Part shown: piece by piece, positions 1 through 8,711 of the stretch
Layout of the letters: each line of letters starts with the position of its first letter
Numbering within the stretch: the stretch's first letter is position 1
From: Cyanobium gracile PCC 6307
GTDB taxonomy: Bacteria; Cyanobacteriota; Cyanobacteriia; PCC-6307; Cyanobiaceae
Direction of reading: 5' to 3'
Length of the DNA: 64,000 nucleotides
NCBI RefSeq assembly: GCF_000316515.1
Contig: NC_019675.1
Location: forward strand, 930,001 to 994,000
Program-made: the position numbers and the translations under genes
Notes under the pieces: generated by a model
What the model was told of the DNA's origin: nothing
The model's input: the letters and a program-made list of their open reading frames with translations, nothing else
Database searches by the model: none

Positions 1-531
1 GCTCAGCCAGCGCAGGTTGCGCACCTTTTCTGCATAGGTGGCCGCCAACTCCTCGTAGCGGCGCCGGTCCTGGGCCAGCTTGGCCAGGGCGGTGTCGACG
101 CTGAGCCGCTCGCTGGAGAGCCGCAGGGCATCCCGGCGGTCGAGGTCGCGGTTGTCGCGCTCCAGCTGGGCCAGGTTGCCGCGCTGCTGCTGCAGCTGGC
201 GATCGAGCACCGGCAGGTACAGCTCCATCAGCACCTGCCCCTTGCGCACGTTCTGCCCAACGGCCACTCGCAGCTTCCGCACCTGTCCGCCGGCGCGGGC
301 ATCGAGCAGGCCGGCGGTGTCGGGGTAGATCAGCACCCCCTGCCCCATCACCTCGGTGGGCACGGGCCAGAACAGCACCCAGAGACCGAGGGCCCCGCCC
401 ATCGCCACCAGGCAGGCCCCCACCTGGCCCCGGTCGCTGAGGCCACGCCAACGGCGGTGCAGGGCCGCCACCGGCCGGCGAGGCGGGGCTGCACCGGTCG
501 GGGGGGCGGAGGTGGCCATCGCCGCCAGCAT
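1..531 (-). CDS. HlyD-family secretion/efflux periplasmic adaptor, 3' part cut by window edge
   Basis: About 176 N-terminal residues of a membrane-fusion protein that would link an inner-membrane exporter to the outer membrane. A proline/alanine-rich cytoplasmic tail is followed by one membrane segment (about residues 38-56, ending VLFWPVPTEV), then a lipoyl-like half-motif (GQVRKLRVAVGQNVRKGQVL) and the start of a long coiled coil rich in Gln, Leu and Arg. This layout is that of HlyD/NHLP-type bacteriocin secretion adaptors. No ABC exporter partner is visible; it may lie left of the window. The start at 531 is an ATG; a second in-frame ATG lies at 519. It is the last visible gene of a minus-strand run psbP, FAD oxidoreductase, hlyD with gaps of 2 and 20 bp. 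The transported substrate is unknown. Confidence 0.8.
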   Translation of the reverse strand, partial: MLAAMATSAPPTGAAPPRRPVAALHRRWRGLSDRGQVGACLVAMGGALGLWVLFWPVPTEVMGQGVLIYPDTAGLLDARAGGQVRKLRVAVGQNVRKGQVLMELYLPVLDRQLQQQRGNLAQLERDNRDLDRRDALRLSSERLSVDTALAKLAQDRRRYEELAATYAEKVRNLRWLS

Positions 532-551
532 GCTGGATGGAAGGCCGCCTG

Positions 552-1616
552 TCAGCCCGGCAGGACGCCGAATCCGGCCAGAATCCCTGGATCGGCAACC
601 CCGGCGATCAGATCGGCCAGCAAAGGGGCGAGCACCGGCACCTGGGCGAAGGCGCCGCCGAATCCGCTGAACACCCAGAGGCCCGCCGCGTCGCCCAGGG
701 GCCCCACCAGGGGAAGGCCGCCGCTGCAGAAGGCCACCGGCACCTGTCGGTAGGGGCCCGGCAGGGCGGCCAGCACCGGATCGAGCCAGGCCAGAGCCTG
801 GCGCAGCCGGCTCTCCATCACGGCCGCCGCGGGCAGCTCGCCGGTGTCCAGGCCCGGCCGCACCAGGCTGATCTGCCCCAGCAGCAACCCTTCCCCCCGG
901 GGGGCGAAACCGGCATCGACGATCCAGCACTCCTCCCGCAGCTCCGGGGCCCGGGCCTCCAGGGACGGCCGCTGCCAGTGACGCGGCTGCACGATGCGGC
1001 GCCGGGCCGCGTGCCGCAGCCAGGGGCTGGCGGACCCTGATGAAAGGGTCGGGCGCACCGGCAGGGCCAGCACCCCGGCCCAGCTGGCGCGATGGCGCTC
1101 CGGCAGAGCGGGGGCCAGGGCGCGGCAACCGGCCCCGGCCGCCAGCACCACCTGATCCGCCACGAGAGTGCCGCCGGGCTCCAGCTCCAGGTGCCAGCGA
1201 CCGGCCACCGGCCGCGGCGGCGCCACCACCCGGCCCTGGCGCCGCTCAACCCCGGCGGCCACCAGCGCACCGGGCAGGGCGACCATCAGCACGGCGGCGT
1301 CCACCTGGGCGAAGGGGGGGCGCAGCAGGGGGGTGGTCCAGCCGCCGCCATGGAGGCGAAGGCCGCAGCTCCGCCAGCCGAGCGGCCCATGGCGCGCCTG
1401 CAGCCGTCGCCAGCGGGAGGGGGCCTGGCGCAGCAGCCGGCCCAGGGGCCCAGGGGCCCCGGCCCACCAGGCCACTCCCCCGTAGCTGAGGGCCGTGGCC
1501 GTCGCCTCCCCCGCGTCCACCAGGGTCACCGCCAGGCCCCGTTCCGCCAGCTCGAGGGCCAGCAGGCTGCCGGCCAGCCCGCCCCCCACGACGGTCAGCC
1601 GGCCGGGGACGGCCAC
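552..1616 (-). CDS. FAD-dependent oxidoreductase (DAO-like)
   Basis: 354 residues. The N-terminus carries a dinucleotide-binding fold (VVGGGLAGSLLALELAERG, then the acidic VDAG that binds the ribose), and the C-terminus a second FAD contact (GLWVFSGFGG). This matches the D-amino-acid-oxidase-like superfamily, which oxidises amino acids, N-methyl amino acids or related amines, or acts in tRNA modification. Nothing in the sequence identifies the substrate. The gene starts 2 bp after the psbP stop, so the two are probably co-transcribed. Family assignment is firm; function is open. Confidence 0.82.
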   Translation of the reverse strand: MAVPGRLTVVGGGLAGSLLALELAERGLAVTLVDAGEATATALSYGGVAWWAGAPGPLGRLLRQAPSRWRRLQARHGPLGWRSCGLRLHGGGWTTPLLRPPFAQVDAAVLMVALPGALVAAGVERRQGRVVAPPRPVAGRWHLELEPGGTLVADQVVLAAGAGCRALAPALPERHRASWAGVLALPVRPTLSSGSASPWLRHAARRRIVQPRHWQRPSLEARAPELREECWIVDAGFAPRGEGLLLGQISLVRPGLDTGELPAAAVMESRLRQALAWLDPVLAALPGPYRQVPVAFCSGGLPLVGPLGDAAGLWVFSGFGGAFAQVPVLAPLLADLIAGVADPGILAGFGVLPG

Positions 1617-1618
1617 GC

Positions 1619-2215
1619 TCAGATCTGCAGGGTGAAGGAGCCGATCACCACGGCGAACAGGTCCTTGACCTTGTTCCAGCGGGCTTCGTTGGTGCTGGCG
1701 GCAAAGGTGTAAAGGCGGCCCCGGTCGACCACCACGGTGGCGAGCTCGTGGCGATCCCGGTCGGCCAGATGGACCGTGTACTCCAGGTCGTAGTAGGTGC
1801 GGCCGCCCTGCTCCCGCTCATGGGCCTCCACCAGTTCGGCGTCGCGGCCGCTGCCCACCGGGGAGATGACGCTGCGCCGCAGGGTCTCGCCCACCTCGAC
1901 GGCACTGCCCATCTGGCTGAGATCCCGGTCGGGGGTGACCTCGGACACCACAAGGCTGAGGGTTTCGTCGCTGTTGATGAGGTCGTGGAAGACCACCTGG
2001 GGACCGTTGCTCACCTGCACCCGGGTCCAGCCGGTGGGGTACAGGAAGGCGTAGCGGCCATCCGGGCTCTGGAAGGAGTTCAGGCCCGCGGCGGCGGCGC
2101 TGCAGCCCACCAGCATCAGGCTCAGCAGCAGGACCGCCAGCAGGGAGCCACCCCGAGCGCGCCAGGGGCCGGCGGCGGCGGGGGCAACGGGCTGGTGGGT
2201 GGCAGGGAAACCCAT
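1619..2215 (-). CDS. psbP: Photosystem II PsbP-like lipoprotein (CyanoP)
   Basis: About 198 residues. A hydrophobic signal segment ends in the lipobox LVGC near residue 38, so the mature protein should be lipid-anchored on the thylakoid lumen side. The mature part begins [16 protein letters not shown], typical of the PsbP fold, and ends in the family-like [10 protein letters not shown]. Cyanobacterial PsbP is a low-abundance photosystem II assembly/stability factor. The start is ambiguous: ATG at 2215, or ATG at 2257, which adds 14 low-complexity residues. The gene is divergent from recR and heads the run with the FAD oxidoreductase and HlyD genes. Confidence 0.9.
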   Translation of the reverse strand: MGFPATHQPVAPAAAGPWRARGGSLLAVLLLSLMLVGCSAAAAGLNSFQSPDGRYAFLYPTGWTRVQVSNGPQVVFHDLINSDETLSLVVSEVTPDRDLSQMGSAVEVGETLRRSVISPVGSGRDAELVEAHEREQGGRTYYDLEYTVHLADRDRHELATVVVDRGRLYTFAASTNEARWNKVKDLFAVVIGSFTLQI

Positions 2216-2285
2216 GGCACGGGGCGGGGCAGGGGAGCTGGCGGGAGCCGGGGCCATCCTCACCCGGCGCCGTCGCCCGACGCGA

Positions 2286-2924
2286 GTGGGCCGCCTAGAT
2301 TGCTTTCCACCTGCAGCCGGTTCGCTGAGCGGTTTCACCCGACCCCTGGCCCGGCTGATCGACCAGTTCGAACGACTGCCCGGCATCGGGCCCCGCACGG
2401 CCCAGCGGCTGGCCCTGCACCTGCTGCGCCAGCCCGAGGAGCAGATCCGCAGCTTCGCCGATGCCCTGCTGGCGGCCCGCAGCCAGGTGGGCCAGTGCCG
2501 ACGCTGTTTCCATCTCTCGGCCGAGGAACTCTGCGAGATCTGCCGCAACGAGGAGCGCCGCAACGGGCAGATCTGTGTGGTGGCCGACTCCCGCGACCTG
2601 CTGGCGATGGAACGCAGCCGTGAATTCCACGGCCAGTACCACGTGCTGGGCGGACTGATCTCGCCGATGGATGGCATCGGTCCGGAGCTGCTGCAGATCC
2701 AGCCCCTGGTGGAGCGGGTCGACCGGGAGGGGGCGATCGAGGTGATCCTGGCCCTCACCCCCAGCGTGGAGGGGGACACCACCAGCCTCTACCTGGCGCG
2801 GCTGCTCAAGCCCTTCACCAGCGTCACCCGCATCGCCTACGGGCTGCCGGTGGGGGGAGAGCTGGAATACGCCGATGAGGTGACCCTGGCCCGGGCGTTC
2901 GAAGGACGCCGGCGCATGGAATGA
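2286..2924 (+). CDS. recR: Recombination mediator RecR
   Basis: RecR works with RecO (and RecF) to load RecA at gapped DNA. Visible parts are the N-terminal helix-hairpin-helix ([20 protein letters not shown]), a C4 zinc finger ([16 protein letters not shown]) and a Toprim domain from [10 protein letters not shown] through [18 protein letters not shown]. The usual first conserved residues, TRPLARLID, begin at about 2338. No ATG lies just before them. GTG at 2286 is taken as the start, because the upstream in-frame ATG at 2199 would run into the divergent psbP coding region. The start is less certain than the gene. Confidence 0.9.
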   Translation: MGRLDCFPPAAGSLSGFTRPLARLIDQFERLPGIGPRTAQRLALHLLRQPEEQIRSFADALLAARSQVGQCRRCFHLSAEELCEICRNEERRNGQICVVADSRDLLAMERSREFHGQYHVLGGLISPMDGIGPELLQIQPLVERVDREGAIEVILALTPSVEGDTTSLYLARLLKPFTSVTRIAYGLPVGGELEYADEVTLARAFEGRRRME

Positions 2925-2948
2925 ACCCCGACGCCTGACCGCGACACC

Positions 2949-3872
2949 ATGACCGCCACCAGCCGCTACAGCGCCATCCCCCCCGCCGAGCGGCTGCCGG
3001 AGTGGATCCGGCGTCCCCTGGGGGAGGCCTCGGCCACCGAACGGGTGCAGGGGGTGGTCAAGGCGCAGCGGCTGCACACCATCTGCGAGGAGGGCCGCTG
3101 TCCCAACCGGGGTGAGTGCTACGCCGCCGGGACGGCCACCTTCCTGCTGGGGGGACCGATCTGCACCCGCAGCTGCGCCTTCTGCCAGGTGGACAAGGGC
3201 CGGGCCCCGGTGCCCCTGGACGGGGCCGAGGCGGAGCGGGTGGCGGAGGCGGTGCAGGTGCTCGGTCTGCGCTACGTGGTGCTCACCGCCGTGGCCCGCG
3301 ACGACCTGCCCGACCACGGGGCGAGCCTCTTCACCACCACCATGGCAGCGATCCGCCGCCGGGATCCCCAGGTGCTGATCGAGGTGCTGACGCCCGATTT
3401 CTGGGGCGGACACCCCGACCCCGAAGCGGGCCGCCGGGCCCAGCGCCAACGGCTGAGCGCGGTGCTGGCCGCTGCCCCAGTCTGCTTCAACCACAACCTG
3501 GAAACGGTGGAGCGGCTGCAGGGGGAGGTGCGCCGCGGCGCCACCTACCGCCGCTCCCTCGACCTGCTGGCCATGGCCCGGGAACTGGCGCCGGGGATTC
3601 CCACCAAATCCGGCCTGATGCTGGGCCTCGGTGAGACCGCCGCCGAGGTGGTGAGCACCCTGGAGCACCTGCGGGCCGTCGGCTGCCAGCGTCTCACCCT
3701 GGGGCAGTACCTGCGCCCCTCCCTCGCCCACATCCCCGTGGCCCGCTACTGGCGGCCGGAGGAGTTCGAGGAGCTGGGCGCCATCGCCCGCGCCATGGGC
3801 TTCGCCCAGGTGCGCAGCGGCCCCCTGGTGCGCAGCAGCTACCACGCCGAAGCCACCGGCCCCGACGCCTGA
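2949..3872 (+). CDS. lipA: Lipoyl synthase (radical SAM)
   Basis: 307 residues. LipA inserts two sulfur atoms into octanoyl groups on lipoyl domains or GcvH. Both iron-sulfur clusters are visible: the auxiliary-cluster motif [12 protein letters not shown] (about residues 46-57) and the radical-SAM motif CTRSCAFC about 20 residues later. The C-terminal RSSYHAE contains the serine that ligates the auxiliary cluster. The start ATG is 24 bp after recR, so the two may be co-transcribed. Cyanobacteria often carry two lipA paralogs and only one is seen here. Confidence 0.97.
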   Translation: MTATSRYSAIPPAERLPEWIRRPLGEASATERVQGVVKAQRLHTICEEGRCPNRGECYAAGTATFLLGGPICTRSCAFCQVDKGRAPVPLDGAEAERVAEAVQVLGLRYVVLTAVARDDLPDHGASLFTTTMAAIRRRDPQVLIEVLTPDFWGGHPDPEAGRRAQRQRLSAVLAAAPVCFNHNLETVERLQGEVRRGATYRRSLDLLAMARELAPGIPTKSGLMLGLGETAAEVVSTLEHLRAVGCQRLTLGQYLRPSLAHIPVARYWRPEEFEELGAIARAMGFAQVRSGPLVRSSYHAEATGPDA

Positions 3873-3888
3873 AGCCACCGGGCCGCGT

Positions 3889-4437
3889 TCAGAGCCGCAG
3901 CAGGAAGGCGTCCCGGCGGTGGAAATCGGGCTCGACCCCCGGGTGGGCCAGGGCCCAGTAGCTCAGCTGGCCGTGGCGGTCCTCGATCACGGCGGCGATC
4001 GCCACCTCCAGGGGAGCCTCAGGGGGGATCGGGGCCGGCAGCGGCAGATCCAGCTTCATCGACAGGACGCCATCCTCCTGGCTGACCCGGTGGAGGGGCC
4101 GGTCGTAGCCGGGCTCCGGCCGCAGCCCCTGCCGGTAGTCCTCCAGCCGGTACAGGTTCCAGTGGCCGGCGGGGGACAGATTCAGTTCCCAGTAGGGCCG
4201 CTCCCCCGCGATGCCCCAGAAGCACTCGAAGCAGGTCCTCGTCCACAGCCCGTCCCGTCTCTCGGGCGAGGCCACCGGTGGCGGCACCTGCACCGTGCCG
4301 ATCGCGCCACCCAGCCGATAGCGGAGCCGCAGCTGGGCGCCCTCCCGGCTGACCTCTCCCTCCAGCCGCAGGTCCGGGGAGGGGCACACGCCGCCGAAGG
4401 GGCGGAGCTCGAAACCATGTCGGAGGGGAGCCGGCAT
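3889..4437 (-). CDS. DOMON-like domain protein
   Basis: 182 residues with the pattern of cyanobacterial DOMON-like proteins: a beta-sandwich sequence, the core TRTCFECFWGI, then YWELNLSPAGHWNLYRLEDYR. DOMON folds bind heme or sugars, but no defined ligand residue can be assigned here. There is no signal peptide, so it is probably cytosolic. Its start codon overlaps the stop of the upstream kinase gene by one base, which indicates translational coupling. It converges on lipA with a 16-bp gap. Confidence 0.75.
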   Translation of the reverse strand: MPAPLRHGFELRPFGGVCPSPDLRLEGEVSREGAQLRLRYRLGGAIGTVQVPPPVASPERRDGLWTRTCFECFWGIAGERPYWELNLSPAGHWNLYRLEDYRQGLRPEPGYDRPLHRVSQEDGVLSMKLDLPLPAPIPPEAPLEVAIAAVIEDRHGQLSYWALAHPGVEPDFHRRDAFLLRL

Positions 4438-5576
4438 CAGGGGGCGCCGGCACCGCCGGCCCGGAGCTCGTCGATCACCGCGAGGATCGATCGCTCCTGG
4501 GCCTCGATGCTGGCCGTCAGTCGGAACTGCACCAGGGCCCGTTGCAGGTTGTGGTCGGGCCGCTCCGTCCGGAAGTAGACGTTTCCAGCCAGGTGATCGG
4601 TGAAGAAGCGAAGGCCGAGCTCGAAGCTGATCAGGCGGATCGCGGCATAGAGATGGTCGTAGTCGGCCTCGGTGAGAAAGCCTGAGGCGGCGGAGAGGTA
4701 GCCCCCCAGCACCGCACGGCAGAGATCCACATCGAAGCGGACGGCCTCGAAATCCGCCGTCTCCTCCCCGAGGGGGTTGCAGCAGGAGCGCAGGCAGTCA
4801 CCGATGTCGTAGTGGATCAGCCCGGGTTTCACCGTATCGAGATCCACCAGGGCCACGGCCCGGCCGGAGCCGGTCTCCAGCATCACGTTGCTGACCTTGG
4901 GATCCCCGTGAATTGGGCGAAGCCGCAGACGGCCGCTGGCCCTGGCCACCTCCAGCACCGACGCGAAGCCCCGTCGCTCCTCCACGAAGGCCCGGCAATG
5001 GCTGACGTCGCTCCCCGCCGCGGCCCCCGCGTCGGCCAGCACGGTGTCGTACTGCTCCAGATACCGAGGGGTGATGTGGAAGCCCTCCAGGGTGTCGGCC
5101 AGCCGCTCCGGCGACAGATCACTGATCAGGTGGTGGAACAGACCCAGACCGGCGCCCACCTCCCGGGCCTGTTCCGCACTGGTGACCAGATCGAAGCTCC
5201 GCGAGGATTCGACGAAGGTGATCAGGCGCCAGAAGCCGTCCTCCCGCTCCACCCAGGGCCGCTGGTCGGCGCGGCAACGTACCACCCGGGGAACCTCCCA
5301 GCGCCGCTCCCCCAGGGGGGAGCCCCCCTGAGCCAGGCGCCGCTCGACGTGGTCCCCGAGGGCGAGAATGTTGGCCATCACAAGGTCGGGCCGCGCAAAC
5401 ACACGCCTGTTGAGGCGCTGCAGGACAAACCGCTGCACGGGCGGGCCGTCGCAGACGACGACGAAGCTCTCGTTGACGTTGCCGCTGCCGAGGGGTTCAA
5501 GGCTGCGCACCCGTCCGGGAAGATCGAAGGCCTCGGCGATGGAGACCAGGGCGCCGTCGGATTCCCCCAGGGTCAT
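4437..5576 (-). CDS. Phosphotransferase of the aminoglycoside/choline-kinase-like fold
   Basis: 379 residues. A glycine-containing nucleotide loop (LGSGNVNESFVV) is followed by the catalytic loop IHGDPKVSNVML and the metal-binding ALVDLDTVKPG, the usual Brenner motif and DxD of APH-fold kinases. Relatives phosphorylate small molecules such as N-acetylhexosamines, homoserine or choline; resistance is not implied. The start at 5576 is chosen because its ATG overlaps the upstream phosphoribosyltransferase stop as ATGA. It is followed by the DOMON-like gene with a one-base overlap. Confidence 0.85.
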   Translation of the reverse strand: MTLGESDGALVSIAEAFDLPGRVRSLEPLGSGNVNESFVVVCDGPPVQRFVLQRLNRRVFARPDLVMANILALGDHVERRLAQGGSPLGERRWEVPRVVRCRADQRPWVEREDGFWRLITFVESSRSFDLVTSAEQAREVGAGLGLFHHLISDLSPERLADTLEGFHITPRYLEQYDTVLADAGAAAGSDVSHCRAFVEERRGFASVLEVARASGRLRLRPIHGDPKVSNVMLETGSGRAVALVDLDTVKPGLIHYDIGDCLRSCCNPLGEETADFEAVRFDVDLCRAVLGGYLSAASGFLTEADYDHLYAAIRLISFELGLRFFTDHLAGNVYFRTERPDHNLQRALVQFRLTASIEAQERSILAVIDELRAGGAGAP

Positions 5577-6304
5577 GGGCCGCTCACCGGTGGCGCAGGT
5601 GCGGATGATGGCATGCCGGCCCGGCATCCCTGCAGGAGGGCGAGCACCTGCCCGTCGCTGAGCTGCTCGAAGTGCTCGTACCACAGCCCGACGGCCTGCA
5701 GGTCGCCGACGACGGCCAGGGCCTCCAGGCGTTCCACCAGGCGGCCCAGTTCGCCGGCAACCTCCCGATCCACCACCGGCACCGCCAGGGCCAGGGAGGC
5801 CGGGTGCATCCGGCGCAAGGACAGCAGCGCCGCCTTGACCGTCATGCCGGTGGCGATGCCGTCGTCCACCACGATCAGGTGCCGGCCGCGCAGCTGATCA
5901 CCTGGTGGGTCCCCGAAAAGGCGCTGCCGCCGTTCCAGTTCCAGCTCCTGGGCCCGCAGCCAGCCGTGCTCCGTTGCCGTGGTGGCCCGCTGCCGGCCCC
6001 GTGCCCCGTTGCGCCAGACCACCACGCCGCCGGCGGCGACGGCCCCGATCGCCAGCTCGGGCCAGCTGGGATCGGCGACCTTGCGCACCGACCAGGTCAC
6101 CAGGGGCAGCCCCAGACGCGACGCCATCGCGGCCGCCACCGGCACACCACCCCTGGGCAGGGCCACCAGGGTGGTGTCGCCGCGGAGGCCCTGACGATCG
6201 GCGAAGACATCGGCCAGGGCGAGGCCCGCCTGGTGGCGGCTGGTCCAGAGGGGAGCGCGGAGCACCATGGCGACAGGGAGGCGGAACGGATGGGGCGAGG
6301 GCAC
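5573..6304 (-). CDS. Phosphoribosyltransferase-family protein
   Basis: 243 residues of the type I PRTase fold. The PRPP-binding loop is HLIVVDDGIATGMTVKAAL (two acidic residues followed by TGMT), and the N-terminal VALPRGGVPVAAAMA is the usual family entry. Such stand-alone cyanobacterial proteins are often labelled only as phosphoribosyltransferases; the base or substrate cannot be read from sequence. Alternative start: ATG at 6268. It overlaps the kinase gene by 4 bp (ATGA), suggesting a three-gene unit PRTase, kinase, DOMON-like. Confidence 0.85.
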   Translation of the reverse strand: MPSPHPFRLPVAMVLRAPLWTSRHQAGLALADVFADRQGLRGDTTLVALPRGGVPVAAAMASRLGLPLVTWSVRKVADPSWPELAIGAVAAGGVVVWRNGARGRQRATTATEHGWLRAQELELERRQRLFGDPPGDQLRGRHLIVVDDGIATGMTVKAALLSLRRMHPASLALAVPVVDREVAGELGRLVERLEALAVVGDLQAVGLWYEHFEQLSDGQVLALLQGCRAGMPSSAPAPPVSGP

Positions 6305-6485
6305 CGGGGCTCAAAGGACCGGTGGATGGCCTCCGGCGTCATCGGCAGGACCCGCAGGCCGTCCCCCAGCCCGTATGTCCTTGTGCTAGCCACCGCCTCC
6401 GGCAGCGGATGCAGCACATTCGCTGCTGCCTCGCCTGCTGCCAGGTCTCGCTGCCACAAGGGCCCGGAGCGATTGCCCCTCCCCG

Positions 6486-7334
6486 TCAGGGAACGCTCTG
6501 GAGAGACCCCCTCTGGGTCTTCACCTTGGCCCAGACGGCCTCGGTGCCGGCCGCCATCGGCCTTGAGCTGAGGGCATGGATCCGCAGGACCTGCCCCCTG
6601 GGGATGATGCCGAGGGAGGAACCCGAGCGGATCGTGCCCTGGGAGCGCAGATACACCGACGTGATGGTGGTGACGTCGGCATTGGCGGAGGGCTTCCTGG
6701 CGACGTTGATGGTGCGGTCATCGAGAAGGGCGCCGGAGGGATCCGCCTTGCCGATGTAGATCCATCCCTGCAGGTCGGAGGCGGCGATCTTGGCCGTCGT
6801 GATCTCCTCGAGAGCCTGGGCCACGGGCGAGGGTTGAACCTGAACATTCACCACCGCCTCCTGCTGGCGAGCCCCCGGGGAATCGCCGATCAGCTTGTCT
6901 TCCTTGCGGATCTGGCGCTGCACGCTCACATCTTCCGTGCGCGCCAGCATCTCCAGGGCGTTCTTGCAGGTTGACTGCTGGGGTAGTTCCTTGCATTCCT
7001 GCCGCAGTAGGAAGGCCGCGGCATCCCTGAGGCTGTTCTTTCCACTCTGAAGAGCGATGTTGGCGATATTCATCTTGTCTTTGTCATTGGCCGCAATGAT
7101 GTAAAGGCCAATCAGGGCAACCTTGCCCTTGGTTTCATTCTCGCCCGTGAGATTGTCCATCTGTTCGAGGATCTGCCTGGAGAAGGCCTGGGTTCTCCTG
7201 GCCTCCTCGAGAGAATGGGTGATCTGCATCGAGCTCCAGGCCTGGAAAGCCCCGGAGAGGGAAACCACCGATGCCGTGAAGATGCTGAGATTCCTGATCA
7301 GAGAGGAGGTCTCATCGGAAGGAGAGGGACCCAT
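6486..7334 (-). CDS. Hypothetical membrane-anchored protein with C-terminal SH3-like region
   Basis: 282 residues, not recognised. A hydrophobic segment near residues 15-33 (LSIFTASVVSLSGAFQAW) suggests an N-terminal membrane anchor. A helical region follows, with two cysteines (QECKELPQQSTCK) that could form a disulfide. The last ~90 residues resemble a bacterial SH3 barrel (VYLRSQGTIRSGSSLG, then PRGQVLRI and EAVWAKVKTQ). Base composition is visibly less GC-rich than the neighbours, which hints at acquisition, but this was not measured. It stands alone, with about 180 bp of non-coding sequence on its downstream side. Confidence 0.7.
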   Translation of the reverse strand: MGPSPSDETSSLIRNLSIFTASVVSLSGAFQAWSSMQITHSLEEARRTQAFSRQILEQMDNLTGENETKGKVALIGLYIIAANDKDKMNIANIALQSGKNSLRDAAAFLLRQECKELPQQSTCKNALEMLARTEDVSVQRQIRKEDKLIGDSPGARQQEAVVNVQVQPSPVAQALEEITTAKIAASDLQGWIYIGKADPSGALLDDRTINVARKPSANADVTTITSVYLRSQGTIRSGSSLGIIPRGQVLRIHALSSRPMAAGTEAVWAKVKTQRGSLQSVP

Positions 7335-7409
7335 GCTTCCTCAGACCGCACCGCAACCCTCAGGCTATGGACGGCCAGCCATGGTGGCCCTCCGCTGCAG
7401 CCAACGTCA

Positions 7410-7458
7410 CATCGTCCACCGTCCACCGGCCATCGTCCACCGGCCATCGTCCACCGGC
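7410..7458. repeat. Short tandem repeat (14-bp unit)
   Basis: The unit CATCGTCCACCGGC occurs in two perfect tandem copies (7431-7444 and 7445-7458), preceded by a 21-bp variant (7410-7430) that carries one internal duplication. It lies in the non-coding gap between the hypothetical gene and nadM, about 50 bp before the predicted promoter. There is no spacer structure, so it is not CRISPR-like. Confidence 0.85.
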
Positions 7459-7506
7459 CTGCGCTGGCCTCTGCGGATCGTGACGCCCGGACCTTGACCC
7501 CCAGCG

Positions 7507-7534
7507 TTGACAGTCTGCGTCGGCGTGCTAAATC
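7507..7534 (+). promoter_or_regulatory. Predicted sigma70-type promoter of the NAD-salvage genes
   Basis: TTGACA at 7507-7512 and TAAATC at 7529-7534, spaced by 16 bp, pointing at nadM. This leaves a leader of roughly 45 nt. A Shine-Dalgarno GAGG lies 7 nt before the ATG at 7587. Predicted from sequence only. Confidence 0.5.
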
Positions 7535-7586
7535 GGTGGGGTTCGCCGGTGAGGCGGGCGCCATCTCAGGGATTCTGAGGTTCACC

Positions 7587-8603
7587 ATGCATCACGACGT
7601 CGCCATCCTCATCGGACGGTTCCAGCCCTTCCATGAGGGGCATTTCGGATTGGTCGAAGCGGCCCTGGAAAGGGCTGATCGCCTGATCCTCCTGCTGGGC
7701 AGCCACCGCTGCGCCCCCGACACCCGCAACCCCTGGAGCAGCGAGGAACGGGAGGCCATGATCCGGGCCGCCCTTCCAGCAGCGTGGCAGCGGCGGCTGG
7801 AGGTGATCCCGATCCGTGACCACCTCTACTCCGACAATCTCTGGCTCGCGGAGGTGCAGCAGAAAGTGCTCACCGTCACGGCCGAGGACGAACGGGTGCT
7901 GCTCATCGGTCACCGGAAGGACCGCAGCACTTACTACCTCGATCTGTTTCCTCAGTGGGACTTCCAGGCTGTGCCCCTGAGGAGCGAGGTCCACGCCACA
8001 ACCATTCGCCACGCCTACTTCTCCGACGCCGATGCATCGGAGTGGGCCGGCTGCGTCCCGGAGGCGGTGCGGGCCTTCCTCACGGACTACCGGGAAACGG
8101 GCCGCTACCGCTGGCTGCGCCAGGAAGCCGACTACATCGCCGGCTACCGCCAGCTGTGGTCGGTGGCGCCCTACCCGCCCACCTTCGTCACCACCGACGC
8201 GGTGGTGGTCCAGTCGGGCCACGTGCTGGTGGTGCGCCGCCGGGTGCGGCCCGGCCAGGGGCTGATCGCCCTGCCGGGGGGCTACCTCAATCAGCAGGAG
8301 CCAGTGGTCGAGGGAATGCTCCGGGAGCTCCGTGAGGAGACGGGACTGAAGGTGCCCCGGCCGGTGCTGGAGGGATCGATCGCCGATCGCCACGTCTTCG
8401 ATGCTCCTGGACGCTCCCTGCGCGGCCGGGTGATCACCCACGCCTTCCTGATTCAGCTCAAGGGCGGAGCTCTGCCAGCCGTGCGCGGGGGCGATGACGC
8501 CGAGAAGGCCTTCTGGATGCCCCTGGCCGACATCTACGCCCACGAAGACAGCTTCTTCGAGGACCACGTCCAGATCATCCAGCACTTCATCTCGCGACTC
8601 TGA
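7587..8603 (+). CDS. nadM: Bifunctional NMN adenylyltransferase / Nudix hydrolase
   Basis: 338 residues, about the length of Synechocystis Slr0787, which makes NAD from NMN and hydrolyses ADP-ribose. The N-terminal nucleotidyltransferase domain starts LIGRFQPFHEGHFGLVEAAL (HxGH-like). The C-terminal Nudix domain has the box GGYLNQQEPVVEGMLRELRE continuing EETGL. ATG 7587 is chosen over upstream in-frame codons because it has a GAGG ribosome site 7 nt upstream and matches the family's start. It sits directly upstream of the nicotinamide phosphoribosyltransferase gene, giving the two-step salvage route nicotinamide to NMN to NAD. Confidence 0.95.
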   Translation: MHHDVAILIGRFQPFHEGHFGLVEAALERADRLILLLGSHRCAPDTRNPWSSEEREAMIRAALPAAWQRRLEVIPIRDHLYSDNLWLAEVQQKVLTVTAEDERVLLIGHRKDRSTYYLDLFPQWDFQAVPLRSEVHATTIRHAYFSDADASEWAGCVPEAVRAFLTDYRETGRYRWLRQEADYIAGYRQLWSVAPYPPTFVTTDAVVVQSGHVLVVRRRVRPGQGLIALPGGYLNQQEPVVEGMLRELREETGLKVPRPVLEGSIADRHVFDAPGRSLRGRVITHAFLIQLKGGALPAVRGGDDAEKAFWMPLADIYAHEDSFFEDHVQIIQHFISRL

Positions 8604-8605
8604 GC

Positions 8606-8639
8606 GGCGCCGCCGGCGCCGACAGCCGTCCACGACGGC
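8606..8639. other. Two consecutive GC-rich hairpins between nadM and nadV
   Basis: Hairpin 1: GGCGCC (8606-8611), 3-nt loop, GGCGCC (8615-8620). Hairpin 2: GCCGTC (8625-8630), loop CAC, GACGGC (8634-8639). No U tract follows, so they are not standard terminators. They could act in processing or set the relative expression of the two salvage genes. Confidence 0.5.
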
Positions 8640-8711
8640 CGTCCCATCAACGCCTGCGGCCCGGGGTGACCGGGCCAGGGCCACCCATCCACCCCGTGCG
8701 GAGCGCACACC

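Noticed and set aside
7410-7458. Tandem repeats considered as a CRISPR remnant
   Set aside because: The 14-bp units are directly adjacent with no spacers and no cas genes nearby.
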